Origin: Verrucomicrobiaceae bacterium | GTDB taxonomy: Bacteria; Verrucomicrobiota; Verrucomicrobiia; Verrucomicrobiales; V1-33 | Length of the DNA stretch: 50,245 nucleotides | Assembly: GCA_027486335.1 (NCBI GenBank) | Contig: JAIXPK010000300.1 | Coordinates: 1-50,245 of the forward strand | Reading direction: 5' to 3' | Shown here: positions 1 through 8,025 of the stretch, in pieces | Position numbering within the stretch: the stretch's first letter is position 1 | How the letters are laid out: each line of letters begins with the position of its first letter | Notes under the pieces: generated by a model | The model's input: only the letters and a program-made list of their open reading frames with translations | Database searches by the model: none | What the model was told of the DNA's origin: nothing | Translations under genes and position numbers: made by a program

Positions 1-1259
<1,259 letters not shown>

Positions 1260-1286
1260 GGCAATTCGGATTCAACAATCAATACT

Positions 1287-2411
1287 ATGCGCGGCGACGT
1301 TTGGTATCGGAGCTATGATAGACTCCACGCGCATGTTCTCTTGCTGCGTGGGCAGTTCAAACAGCGCTGTGACGAACTCGAGGTGGATCCGAACGCGGTC
1401 CTTAGCGAATTCACTCGCGAATTCCTGACTCGCGCCGTCCACGAGAGCAACTGGCAGGAGGGTCTGGAACTGGATCGCGGCAAGACCCAGCAACTCGCGA
1501 GCATGGCTTTCGACGAGATGGAGGATGTTGTTGGCCCCCATTTAGACATGAACAAAATCCTCCGGTTCCACCGGAATGCAGTTGTCCGAATGAAGCAAGG
1601 GGGAGCTTCCACGGATGAAATCGGCGCGTACAATTTGGCTAGGGCCCACCACGCTATCTCCTGGGTGGGGAGCGAACTCGCAACCCGGCAATCGGCTTCC
1701 TTGGCTCAAGCTTTACGTAAGTGCCAAAGTCTCATTGCAGGGATTCGCACTAAAGTACCCACTGAGGCCCTGTCAAAAATCGAGGGTGGTTTCGCACTCG
1801 TTGATCGTCTCGAAGCGGACGATAGTTCAGTCGCCGTCCCTATGACTGCACCCCCGAAGAATCAGGGGCATCTGCTGACCCAGTTGTTGAAGCTGGACTC
1901 CGAAAATTTGCTCCACCCGATGCGATGCAGTTACGTCCATTTCCTCCATCGGCTGGTATTGATGGGTATCATGCCCTCGGAAAAATGTGGACGCTTCCGG
2001 AAAACCGCTGTCCACGTTGGAAATTTTGATCTGTATTTTCCGGCTCCCTCAGCTGTCCCACAGATGATGCGTGAGTATTGCAGAAAGTTTCCGACGATTC
2101 TCCCCGGAACTGTTAAGTATGATCCGATTGTTGAAGCAGCCAAAGCTTCACATCGTTTTGTTTCTGTTCACCCTTACGAAGACGGCAACGGAAGAGTGTC
2201 CCGCCTCATAATGAACTTGGTTTTGTGGGGGCATTTTCCGCCAGTCTACTTAAAGGCCGACAAAAAAGGCCGCCATCGTTATAGGCAAGCGCTTCAAAGG
2301 GCGGATCGCGGAAGCATTGAGCCATTAGCATCACTCATTTCGATGTCTCTGCTCGAGATTTACGGACGATTGATCCGGTCTGTTGGTTCGTCTCCGGCAC
2401 CAGGGCCGTAA
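1287..2411 (+). CDS. Fic-domain protein (AMPylase/adenylyltransferase family), self-inhibited type
   Basis: Fic enzymes usually transfer AMP from ATP to a hydroxyl on a target protein. The core motif HPYEDGNGRVSR is at residues 295-306, with catalytic H295, acidic D299, the GNG anion-binding turn and R306. An N-terminal S54-N-W-Q-E58-G59 fits the inhibitory (S/T)xxxE(G/N) helix motif, which suggests intramolecular autoinhibition like class II Fic proteins; that assignment is an inference. The protein has 374 residues, with a helical N-terminal half before the Fic core. ATG 1287 follows thiC by 27 bp on the same strand, and no strong ribosome site is visible. No separate antitoxin gene adjoins it. 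Its AT content is somewhat higher than that of thiC, which fits an accessory gene. The target is unknown. Confidence 0.9.
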   Translation: MRGDVWYRSYDRLHAHVLLLRGQFKQRCDELEVDPNAVLSEFTREFLTRAVHESNWQEGLELDRGKTQQLASMAFDEMEDVVGPHLDMNKILRFHRNAVVRMKQGGASTDEIGAYNLARAHHAISWVGSELATRQSASLAQALRKCQSLIAGIRTKVPTEALSKIEGGFALVDRLEADDSSVAVPMTAPPKNQGHLLTQLLKLDSENLLHPMRCSYVHFLHRLVLMGIMPSEKCGRFRKTAVHVGNFDLYFPAPSAVPQMMREYCRKFPTILPGTVKYDPIVEAAKASHRFVSVHPYEDGNGRVSRLIMNLVLWGHFPPVYLKADKKGRHRYRQALQRADRGSIEPLASLISMSLLEIYGRLIRSVGSSPAPGP

Positions 2412-2449
2412 TCCGCACGGATTGCCGGGAAATGGGGATCTGATGTCGG

Positions 2450-2562
2450 GGAAACGGAGTCAGGCTGCGACCGGCTGACAGAATAGTCCCAGAGTTCTTC
2501 CCGGCTGCTCCGCCGCTCAACATAAGATGCGTCCTAAATCAACGCAGTGCTGTGTTCAACTC
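2450..2562. repeat. Intergenic repeat R1, first flank of the DUF1016 gene
   Basis: This roughly 110-bp segment matches R2 (3983-4094) along its whole length, from ggaaacgg through an identical cataagatgcgtcct to cagtgctg and caactc. The last 34 bases of the well-aligned part differ at about four positions. It carries a hairpin at 2459-2479 with outer arms gtcag/ctgac and a 3-nt loop. On the minus strand its end can be read as E-L-N-T-A-L-R-stop, resembling the ELIAALN-stop C-terminus of the nitronate monooxygenase that overlaps R2. The rest of the 2412-2782 gap holds no convincing gene. Confidence 0.75.
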
Positions 2563-2782
2563 GAGCGGGATCAAAGTGTCTGTTCCTCTATGATCAATGG
2601 AATGCCTGCAACACGCAGAGATTGAAGCCTCACTTAAACAAGATAGTTGCCACTTTCTCCCCAATCGCCCCCTCACCAGCGTTATCGCGGATCACCTAAC
2701 CAGCCAAAGCACTCGACAAACAAAACGCCCTCCAACCCCGGCATTCCTCCCCTTGCAAACGCGACGCCTCCAACCCTAAAGT

Positions 2783-3982
2783 ATGCGCGGAATGAAGAAG
2801 CGAGCCACCAAGAAGCCTCCAACGCTGGCCAAAGCCAAATCAGAATCGTTGTCTTCCCTCCTCACCGAAGTCCGCCAGCTCATCCAGAGCGCCCGGCGGG
2901 GCGTGTCCACCGTCGTGGACACCTTCCAGGTGATGACCAACTTCGAAATCGGCCGCCGCATCGTCGAGCACGAACAAAAAGGCGCAAAGCGCGCGGCCTA
3001 TGGCGAACTGATTCTGTCCGGCCTTTCAGATGCTCTTACAGCGGAGTTCGGGAAAGGGTTTTCCATGACCAACCTCAAGCTCATGAGACAGTTTTTCCTC
3101 CTGTTCCGGGGCAAGATTGGTCTGACACTGTCTGGCGAATCTGCGACTCCGGCAATTGGTCAGACAGCGTCTGACCAATTTGGAATTCTTCAGACACTGT
3201 CTGAAAAATCCGAGACACGGTCTCGGAAATCGGTCCCCACCTCAACTCGCCAGACGCCGTCTGGAAAACCTCCCTTCACCCTCAGTTGGTCGCACTACGT
3301 CGTGCTCATGACCATCAAGGACCCGGACGAACGCAGCTTCTACGAAATTGAATCCCGCCAGGCAGACTGGGATGTCCGCGAACTCAAACGCCAGAAAGCC
3401 TCCTGCCTCTACGAGCGCCTCGCCCTCAGCCGGGACAAGGAAGGCATCCGCAAACTCGCCAAGGAAGGCCAGGTCATCGTCAAGCCGGAGGACTTACTGA
3501 AGGAGCCGCTCGTACTCGAGTTCCTCGGCCTCGACTCACAGTCCAGCTACTCCGAGACCGACCTCGAGCAGGCCATCATCAATCGCCTCGAGCACTTCCT
3601 CCTCGAACTCGGTAAAGGCTTCCTCTTCGAGGCCCGCCAGAAGCGCTTCACCTTCGATGAAGACCACTACTTCGTCGATTTGGTCTTCTACAACCGACTC
3701 CTCCGCTGCTACGTCATCATCGACCTCAAGCTCGACAAGCTCACCCATCAGGATCTCGGCCAGATGCAGATGTACGTGAACTACTACGACCGCGAGGTGA
3801 AGCTCCCCGACGAAAACCCCACCATCGGCCTCCTCCTCTGCAAATCCGCCAGAAAAACCGTCGTCGAACTCACCCTGCCCAAAGACGCCAACATCCACGC
3901 CAAGGAGTATCAGCTCTACCTCCCCTCCAAGGACCTGCTAAAGCAGAAACTCGACGAATGGAGCGCCGCCGCTTCCCGCTAA
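2783..3982 (+). CDS. DUF1016/YhcG-family PD-(D/E)XK nuclease, intact, with palindrome-rich insertion
   Basis: This 399-residue protein has the DUF1016 layout: an N-terminal helical domain (VRQLIQSAR, then NFEIGRRIVEHEQ), a linker, the LSWSHYVVLM motif and a C-terminal nuclease domain. The nuclease core is visible as the E-rich helix ELGKGFLFEARQKR, then HYFVDLVFYNR and VIIDLKL, giving the D and D-x-K catalytic pattern. Family members are associated with recombination, restriction-like and toxin roles; the role here is unknown. Between the helical domain and LSWSH lies a low-complexity stretch encoded by five palindromic units at 3117-3264. The spacing is unusually long there compared with the second copy at 6439. 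ATG 2783 follows an ATG-poor leader; AAG-rich codons 4-10 make the start plausible. The gene is bracketed by repeats R1 and R2. Confidence 0.88.
   Translation: MRGMKKRATKKPPTLAKAKSESLSSLLTEVRQLIQSARRGVSTVVDTFQVMTNFEIGRRIVEHEQKGAKRAAYGELILSGLSDALTAEFGKGFSMTNLKLMRQFFLLFRGKIGLTLSGESATPAIGQTASDQFGILQTLSEKSETRSRKSVPTSTRQTPSGKPPFTLSWSHYVVLMTIKDPDERSFYEIESRQADWDVRELKRQKASCLYERLALSRDKEGIRKLAKEGQVIVKPEDLLKEPLVLEFLGLDSQSSYSETDLEQAIINRLEHFLLELGKGFLFEARQKRFTFDEDHYFVDLVFYNRLLRCYVIIDLKLDKLTHQDLGQMQMYVNYYDREVKLPDENPTIGLLLCKSARKTVVELTLPKDANIHAKEYQLYLPSKDLLKQKLDEWSAAASR
3117..3264 (+). repeat. Cluster of five in-frame palindromic units (cagac-N3-gtctg family)
   Basis: The five units lie within the DUF1016 gene. 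A, about 3119-3137, is degenerate (ctgac-act-gtctg core). B, 3154-3180, has perfect 12-bp arms around loop agc. C, 3189-3205, has 7-bp arms and loop act. D, 3209-3227, has 8-bp arms tccgagac/gtctcgga and loop acg. E, 3250-3264, has 6-bp arms and loop gcc. All sit in the same codon phase and encode L/Q/E-T-x-S. Their codon spacing is 13, 10, 7 and 13. Outer arm bases differ between units but remain complementary within each. Confidence 0.85.
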
Positions 3983-4094
3983 GGAAACGGGGTCGGGCTG
4001 CAACTGTCTGACAAAACATCGCCCTGTCCTTCTCGGCGGCTCCAACTCTCAGCATAAGATGCGTCCTGAATCAATTCAGTGCTGCAATCAACTC
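3983..4094. repeat. Intergenic repeat R2, second flank of the DUF1016 gene
   Basis: This is a direct repeat of R1 (2450-2562), beginning one base after the DUF1016 stop codon and running into the 3' end of the nitronate monooxygenase gene. It includes a degenerate hairpin at 3992-4012 with arms gtcgggctg/ctgtctgac around caa, and the shared 15-mer cataagatgcgtcct. The two copies bracket the DUF1016 gene, as expected if that gene was acquired or duplicated as a unit. Confidence 0.75.
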
Positions 4095-5123
4095 ACTCAT
4101 CAACTCGGACGCCTTTCGGTGCCGGATGAGCGGTGCGGATTGTCCGGCGTAGAGCGGCAGAAGGGACGAGTCGCCAAGCCTAACCCCCTCTGTCTTCACA
4201 GACTGGTTGAAGGAGGCTTGCAGCGGGAAAGGCAAGGCGGGCACTGGACTATTCTCCAGTTCATCCAGCAAAGCAGTGCTCATGAAACGAGCGAGCCTCC
4301 CGGTGAAGCGACGGCTCAACTGCGTGCGAGCCGCTGCAGGAGTAAACAAGGCCTCGCGGTGCGGTGGAGGGCAGTTCGATTCCTCGCAGGCAAGAAAAGC
4401 GGTCCCGATCTGCACCGCATCCGCGCCGAGTTGGAAGGCCGCCCGAATGCCGCGGACTTCCGCGATGCCCCCCGCGGCAATCACCGGCTTGCGGGTGACA
4501 TTTCGCACCTGCGGCACGAGCGCCAACGTGCCCGTGAGCGAGTCCTCAGCGGGCCTCAGAAAGCTCGGGCGATGTCCACCGGCCTCCGAACCCGTCGTAA
4601 CGATCATGTCCACGCCAGCCTCATCCAGCGCGGCGGCTTCTTCTTGCGTCGTGGCGGTTCCAACAGTCACAATACCGCGTCGAGTGCACTCACGCAGGAT
4701 CTCGACATCCGGAATGCCGAACACAAAACTGAACACGGCCGGCCGTGTTTCGAGAATCACCTCAACCTGCTCCTCAAAGCTGAAATCGTCCGGTGGCTCC
4801 ATGGGCGGGCCTTCGATACCGAGACGTTCGTAAACGGCCCCAAACTGCCGCAATCCGGCCTCATGATGCGCGGCTGTCATTTCCTCCGCACCCGGATCAC
4901 AGCGCGAAACCCACAGGTTGATGTTGAAGGGCTTGACGGTGGCCGATTGCAGATCGCGAATCACCTCCCGCATCTGGGTCGGAGACAGATGATGCGCTCC
5001 GAAGGAGCCGAGACCGCCCGCATTCGACACCGCCGCCGCAAGCTTCACAGACGACAACCCGCCGCCGAACGGTCCCTGAATGATGGGATGCTCGATGCCC
5101 AGGCGGGAGGTGAACGCATTCAT
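4071..5123 (-). CDS. Nitronate monooxygenase (2-nitropropane dioxygenase family)
   Basis: An FMN-dependent TIM-barrel flavoenzyme that oxidises alkyl nitronates. Visible motifs are the N-terminal HPIIQGPFGGG (FMN phosphate loop), SEAGGHR with the conserved catalytic His, and the C-terminal AAGGIA and GADAVQIGTAF strands. The length is about 350 residues, normal for the family. The chosen start, ATG at 5123, gives MNAFTSRLG. A TTG at 5129 in the same frame overlaps the nitroreductase stop and would add two residues. It forms an operon with the upstream nitroreductase, and a HxlR regulator is divergent beyond that. The last codons overlap repeat R2. The physiological substrate is unknown; detoxification of nitro compounds or nitronates fits the context. 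Confidence 0.9.
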   Translation of the reverse strand: MNAFTSRLGIEHPIIQGPFGGGLSSVKLAAAVSNAGGLGSFGAHHLSPTQMREVIRDLQSATVKPFNINLWVSRCDPGAEEMTAAHHEAGLRQFGAVYERLGIEGPPMEPPDDFSFEEQVEVILETRPAVFSFVFGIPDVEILRECTRRGIVTVGTATTQEEAAALDEAGVDMIVTTGSEAGGHRPSFLRPAEDSLTGTLALVPQVRNVTRKPVIAAGGIAEVRGIRAAFQLGADAVQIGTAFLACEESNCPPPHREALFTPAAARTQLSRRFTGRLARFMSTALLDELENSPVPALPFPLQASFNQSVKTEGVRLGDSSLLPLYAGQSAPLIRHRKASELMSELIAALN

Positions 5124-5125
5124 AC

Positions 5126-5734
5126 TCAAACGGGGAACTGGTTCTCGATCACCGTTTCACTTACGTCGAGGCGATCCCCTCGCGGCCATGGCTCCTGCAA
5201 GCTTTTGCCAATCGCGATCATGAAGCTGATCGCGTGGTCGTCGGGCAGACGGATGACTTTCGAGACCGCCTCAGGGTCGAATCCCACCATCGGGCAGGTC
5301 TCGTAACCAAGCCCCCTCGCCGCTAGCATCAGCGTCATGCCGCCCAGCGCAGTGGAACGCATCGCCTCATCGCGGATGAGCTGCTCCTTTCCCGCATAGA
5401 AGCCTTTCAAGGCAGGCACCAGAATGTCCTGCACCGGCTGCGGCGCATGACTCCAGTAACGCTCCGGCTGATGCTCATGCGCCCTCAAATCCGCGCACAT
5501 CACAACCAGCAGCGACGCGTCCGTCACCTGTGCCTGATCCCAGGCCACAGCGCGGATCTGTTTGCGCAGCTCCGGATCGCGCACGAGCACAAAGCGGTAG
5601 TTCTGCATGTTAAAGGACGATGGCGCGAGCCGGGCAAGCTCCAGAAGCTTGTCCACCTCAGCCTGTGGCATGACATGGGCAGAATCAAAGTGCTTGATGG
5701 AACGACGGGTTTCGATGGCTTCGAGGATATTCAT
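5126..5734 (-). CDS. Nitroreductase-family FMN oxidoreductase
   Basis: Two-electron NAD(P)H-dependent flavoprotein that reduces nitroaromatics, quinones or related electrophiles. It is 202 residues long. The N-terminal ETRRSIKHFD is the FMN-binding RRSxR-type motif. APSSFNMQNYRFVLV is the conserved APS-x-N-x-Q-W/Y-like segment, and the C-terminal LAARGLGYETCPMVGFD is the family glycine-rich flavin loop. ATG 5734 is the first in-frame start. It is followed directly by the monooxygenase gene and preceded, divergently, by a HxlR regulator with a candidate operator at 5761-5779. This regulator-reductase pairing is common for electrophile-responsive HxlR/YodB systems. The exact substrate cannot be read from sequence. 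Confidence 0.92.
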   Translation of the reverse strand: MNILEAIETRRSIKHFDSAHVMPQAEVDKLLELARLAPSSFNMQNYRFVLVRDPELRKQIRAVAWDQAQVTDASLLVVMCADLRAHEHQPERYWSHAPQPVQDILVPALKGFYAGKEQLIRDEAMRSTALGGMTLMLAARGLGYETCPMVGFDPEAVSKVIRLPDDHAISFMIAIGKSLQEPWPRGDRLDVSETVIENQFPV

Positions 5735-5760
5735 GGGATGAAGCCAGAAGTGTGTTCTCC

Positions 5761-5779
5761 CGGTTACTTTTGTAAACCG
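5761..5779. promoter_or_regulatory. Candidate HxlR operator between divergent genes
   Basis: The sequence cggttacttttgtaaaccg is an imperfect inverted repeat (CGGTT-AC / GT-A-AACCG around TTTT). It resembles the GTTAC-N5-GTAAC-type sites of HxlR/YodB regulators and lies in the 104-bp gap between nitroreductase and regulator. A further gtaac half-site occurs near 5816. The regulatory role is inferred. Confidence 0.5.
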
Positions 5780-5838
5780 TCAGCGTTGCCGATGGCGCTG
5801 AATCCGGTATCCAATCAGTAACCACCACGCCCCTTGCC

Positions 5839-6189
5839 ATGGTCCCCCGCCGCAAAAGCAAAGTCAGCCCACCACCACCGTCTTGTCCGCTGAAACTCTG
5901 CATGAGCTTCCTCGGAGGTGCCTGGACACCGAACATCATCTGGTATCTCAGCGGCGGCCCTCGCCGCTTCACCGAGCTGAAAAACGATCTCGTGGGTATA
6001 TCGGCCAAAATGCTCACCCAGCGCCTGCGCCACCTCGTCGAGATCGGCGTGGTCGATCGTCACGAACAGCCCACCTCACCTCCAACGGTCGAATACTCGC
6101 TCACCGAAATCGGCTGTGAACTCAAACCGGCGATCGAAGCCATCGTCCGCGTCGGCGAAAAACTGAAGCGCCTGGAGAAGCAAGGCTAG
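5839..6189 (+). CDS. HxlR-family winged-helix transcriptional regulator
   Basis: A 116-residue DNA-binding protein. The family core is clear: CPLKLCMSFLGGAW, then NIIWYLSGGPRRFTELKNDLVGISAKMLTQRLRHLVEIGVVDR (helix-turn-helix plus wing) and YSLTEIGCELKPAI. The N-terminal Cys of the CP motif and a second nearby Cys could act as redox or electrophile sensors, as in YodB/QorR relatives; that is an inference. It is transcribed divergently from the nitroreductase/monooxygenase pair and most likely represses or autoregulates across the shared 104-bp region. The first residues, MVPRRKSKVSPPPP, are basic and low complexity. ATG 5839 is the only sensible start. Confidence 0.92.
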   Translation: MVPRRKSKVSPPPPSCPLKLCMSFLGGAWTPNIIWYLSGGPRRFTELKNDLVGISAKMLTQRLRHLVEIGVVDRHEQPTSPPTVEYSLTEIGCELKPAIEAIVRVGEKLKRLEKQG

Positions 6190-6196
6190 GCTAGCG

Positions 6197-6236
6197 GGAA
6201 ACAGGGGCAGGCAGCAACTGCCTGACCAATCACCTT
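6197..6236. repeat. Intergenic palindromic repeat R3
   Basis: Starts ggaaacaggggcaggcagc and matches the first 40 bases of R1 and R2. It contains a perfect hairpin at 6208-6224, caggcag-caa-ctgcctg, with the same 3-nt loop geometry as the units in the DUF1016 genes. It lies 203 bp before the second DUF1016 gene. The rest of the 6190-6438 gap shows no gene. Confidence 0.65.
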
Positions 6237-6647
6237 CCTCGCTCCCGTGGGTGAATCAGCGAGGCTGCGGAACCTGAACCGAGCCCCGAAAGCACCCTCC
6301 AGCCCTCTCCCGGGCGTCCCGGCGGTCCCTCGGTCGCGGTGAATGTTCATCCTTCCTGCACTTGAACCCCGACCATGGCTGCGCCCCACAATTCGCCTTC
6401 CCCGAAGCCGCCGAATCGCGCTATACTCTGCCCTCTCCATGTCCGCCAAGCCCAAGCCTCGCACGCTCGCCCCCAAGCCCGCCGCCCCTGCCGCGCCGCT
6501 GCTTGCGGATGTCCGCGAACTCATCCTCACGGCCCAACAGGGCTTGTCCCGGATGATGAATGCCACTCTGACGCTTCTCTACTGGGGGATTGGTCATCGC
6601 ATTCGCGTCGATGTCCTCAAAGAATCGCGGGCTGAGTATGGAGAGGA

Positions 6648-6674
6648 AATTGTGCAGACTCTGTCTGCACAATT
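6648..6674 (+). repeat. In-frame palindromic unit, 12-bp arms
   Basis: Arms aattgtgcagac (6648-6659) and gtctgcacaatt (6663-6674) are perfectly complementary around loop tct. They encode IVQTLSAQL within the N-terminal half of the truncated DUF1016 gene, in the same phase as all other units. Confidence 0.9.
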
Positions 6675-6756
6675 GGAGAGGGAGTTTGGACGTGGATTCA
6701 GCAGGCGGAATCTCTTCAACATGGTCGCCTTCGCCGCAGCCTTCCCCGACCGTGAG

Positions 6757-6781
6757 ATTGTGCAGACACTGTCTGCACAAT
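6757..6781 (+). repeat. In-frame palindromic unit, 11-bp arms
   Basis: Arms attgtgcagac (6757-6767) and gtctgcacaat (6771-6781) flank loop act. This is a second copy of IVQTLSAQL, placed directly before the LSWSH motif, which is also where the five-unit cluster sits in the paralogue. Confidence 0.9.
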
Positions 6782-7196
6782 TGAGCTGGAGCCATTTTAC
6801 CGCCATCGTTCCCCTGGATGATGCGCTGAAACGCGACTTCTACGCCGAGATGTGCCGCGTGGAGAACTGGAGCTACCGCACCCTGCGCGACAAGATCGGC
6901 TCCATGCTCTACGAGCGCACCGCGATCTCCAAGAAGCCGGACAAGCTCATCAAACAGGAACTCGCCGCCCTGCGCAGCGAGGACAAACTGACGCCAGACC
7001 TCGTCTTTCGCGATCCCTACATCCTCGACTTCCTCGGGCTGAAGGACACCTATGCCGAGAAGGACGTGGAGGCGGCGATCTTGCGCGAGGTGGAGAGCTT
7101 CATCCTCGAACTCGGCCTCGGCTTTGCCTTCCTGGAGCGCCAGAAGCGGAAGGCACAGGTGTTTGCATCACGGCCTGCATGCGTTACACTCCGAGC

Positions 7197-7403
7197 ATGA
7201 GCAAGACCGCCAAAGCACCCGAGATCATCACCCGGCGCGGCAAACCCATTTCGGTGATCCTGCCCATCAAGGACTATCAGGCATTGCTTGATCGACTCGA
7301 AGACGCTGAGGATGCGGCCTGTCTCAAAAAAGCCCGCGCAAAGCCCCAATCCTTCCGCCCGCTGAACGAATACCTCGCCGCCCATGGAAAAGCCCGGATA
7401 TGA
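7197..7403 (+). CDS. Phd/YefM-type antitoxin
   Basis: A 68-residue protein (MSKTAKAPEI...) with the antitoxin pattern ITRRGKPISVILPIKDYQALLDRLEDAED, in which the RGKP-x-x-V-I-x-P-x-x-Y-x-x-L segment forms the DNA-binding and dimer strand-helix. The C-terminal tail QSFRPLNEYLAAHGK would wrap the toxin. ATG 7197 overlaps the stop of the truncated DUF1016 gene (ATGA), and an in-frame ATG at 7179 is possible. The toxin gene starts 20 bp before this stop, so translation is coupled. The complex presumably represses its own promoter, but no obvious operator is seen because the promoter region is now coding sequence of the broken gene. Confidence 0.85.
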   Translation: MSKTAKAPEIITRRGKPISVILPIKDYQALLDRLEDAEDAACLKKARAKPQSFRPLNEYLAAHGKARI

Positions 7404-7650
7404 GGTCCTCATCGAGCGCGCTGCCGAAAGAGACCTCCGCCGGCTGCCCACCGATGTCCATGACAGGGTAGTCGCTGCCATCATTCCCCTCGCCACCAAT
7501 CCCCGGCCCCCGGGCTCAAGGAAGCTCACCGGCACCACGAACGACTGGCGCATCCGTGTCGGCGACTACCGGGTACTCTACGACATCTCCGACAAAGTTC
7601 GCATCGTCCGCGTCTACCGGGTACGACATCGCCGCGACGCTTACCTGTGA
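7384..7650 (+). CDS. RelE/ParE-superfamily toxin
   Basis: An 88-residue toxin, probably a ribosome-dependent mRNA endonuclease. The family signature is nearly complete: YEVLIERAAERDLRRLP, NPRPPGSRKLTG, WRIRVGDYRVLYDI and RVYRVRHRRDAYL, with the conserved basic and aromatic C-terminal residues R-x-R-H-R-R-x-x-Y. It overlaps the antitoxin gene by 20 nt, the usual antitoxin-first order. Reading frame and length are intact, so the module may be active. The alternative ParE-like gyrase-poison activity is less likely given the WRIRVGDYR and HRRxxY pattern, but sequence alone does not exclude it. Confidence 0.92.
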   Translation: MEKPGYEVLIERAAERDLRRLPTDVHDRVVAAIIPLATNPRPPGSRKLTGTTNDWRIRVGDYRVLYDISDKVRIVRVYRVRHRRDAYL

Positions 7651-7700
7651 AACCGCCTCCGCTCACCGCGCCCTCCCCTTCGGAAGCCGCCGACTGAGGC

Positions 7701-7859
7701 GTTCCGGCCACCGGGCGGAAGGTCAGCTTCTCCGGCATGACATGGATGCGCTTCACCAACGACAAACTGATCGAGGGCTGGGACTGCTGGAATGCCCACG
7801 GCCTCGCTGCTCTCCTCGCAAGTGGCGCACAGTCCGCCTCCGTGTGCTGGGCAGAGTAG
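7701..7859 (+). pseudogene. C-terminal fragment of a SnoaL-like ester cyclase
   Basis: The frame opened after a stop at 7695 reads VPATGRKVSFSGMTWMRF, then NDKLIEGWDCWNAHGLAALL and stops at 7859. This matches the C-terminal pattern of SnoaL-like polyketide cyclases (TG-x-V-x-F-x-G, K-I-x-E-G-W-D-x-W-D-x-x-G-L). The N-terminal half is missing, so it is a remnant. Nothing else is recognisable between the toxin stop at 7650 and the kinase stop at 8026. Confidence 0.6.
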
Positions 7860-8025
7860 CCCCTCGGCTCCGCTTCCACTCGGAAAATCAGTCAGATTCC
7901 TCAGTCAGGAAGTCCGGAGCGCAGACTCGGCCACACAGATTGACTACCAATTCCCTGACCGCTTCTTCCATGACGGCCCCCAAGCGCCCCTCCGAAGCTC
8001 GACTGGCCGCACAGAACTGATCCAC

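Larger units (their letters stand above)
6439..7200 (+). pseudogene. DUF1016/YhcG-family protein truncated before the nuclease core
   Basis: Read from ATG 6439 (MSAKPKPRTLAPK) this gives 253 residues. It has the DUF1016 N-terminal domain (ADVRELILTAQQGLSR, then YWGIGHRI), the LSWSHFTAIV motif and FRDPYILDFLGLKDTYAEKD. It then reaches ELGLGFAFLERQKR and leaves the family: the paralogue at 2783 continues into the VDLVFY and IDLKL catalytic strands, whereas this copy reads KAQVFASRPACVTLRA and stops. The catalytic D and D-x-K are therefore absent. The stop overlaps the antitoxin ATG (ATGA at 7197), so a toxin-antitoxin module appears to have replaced the 3' end. Two palindromes encode an identical 9-residue IVQTLSAQL repeat. 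An upstream ATG at 6343 is in frame but its extension is unlike the family. Confidence 0.8.

Noticed and set aside
2597-2779. Short open frame between repeat R1 and the DUF1016 gene
   Set aside because: The 60-residue product has no recognisable pattern, poor start context and composition unlike coding regions here.
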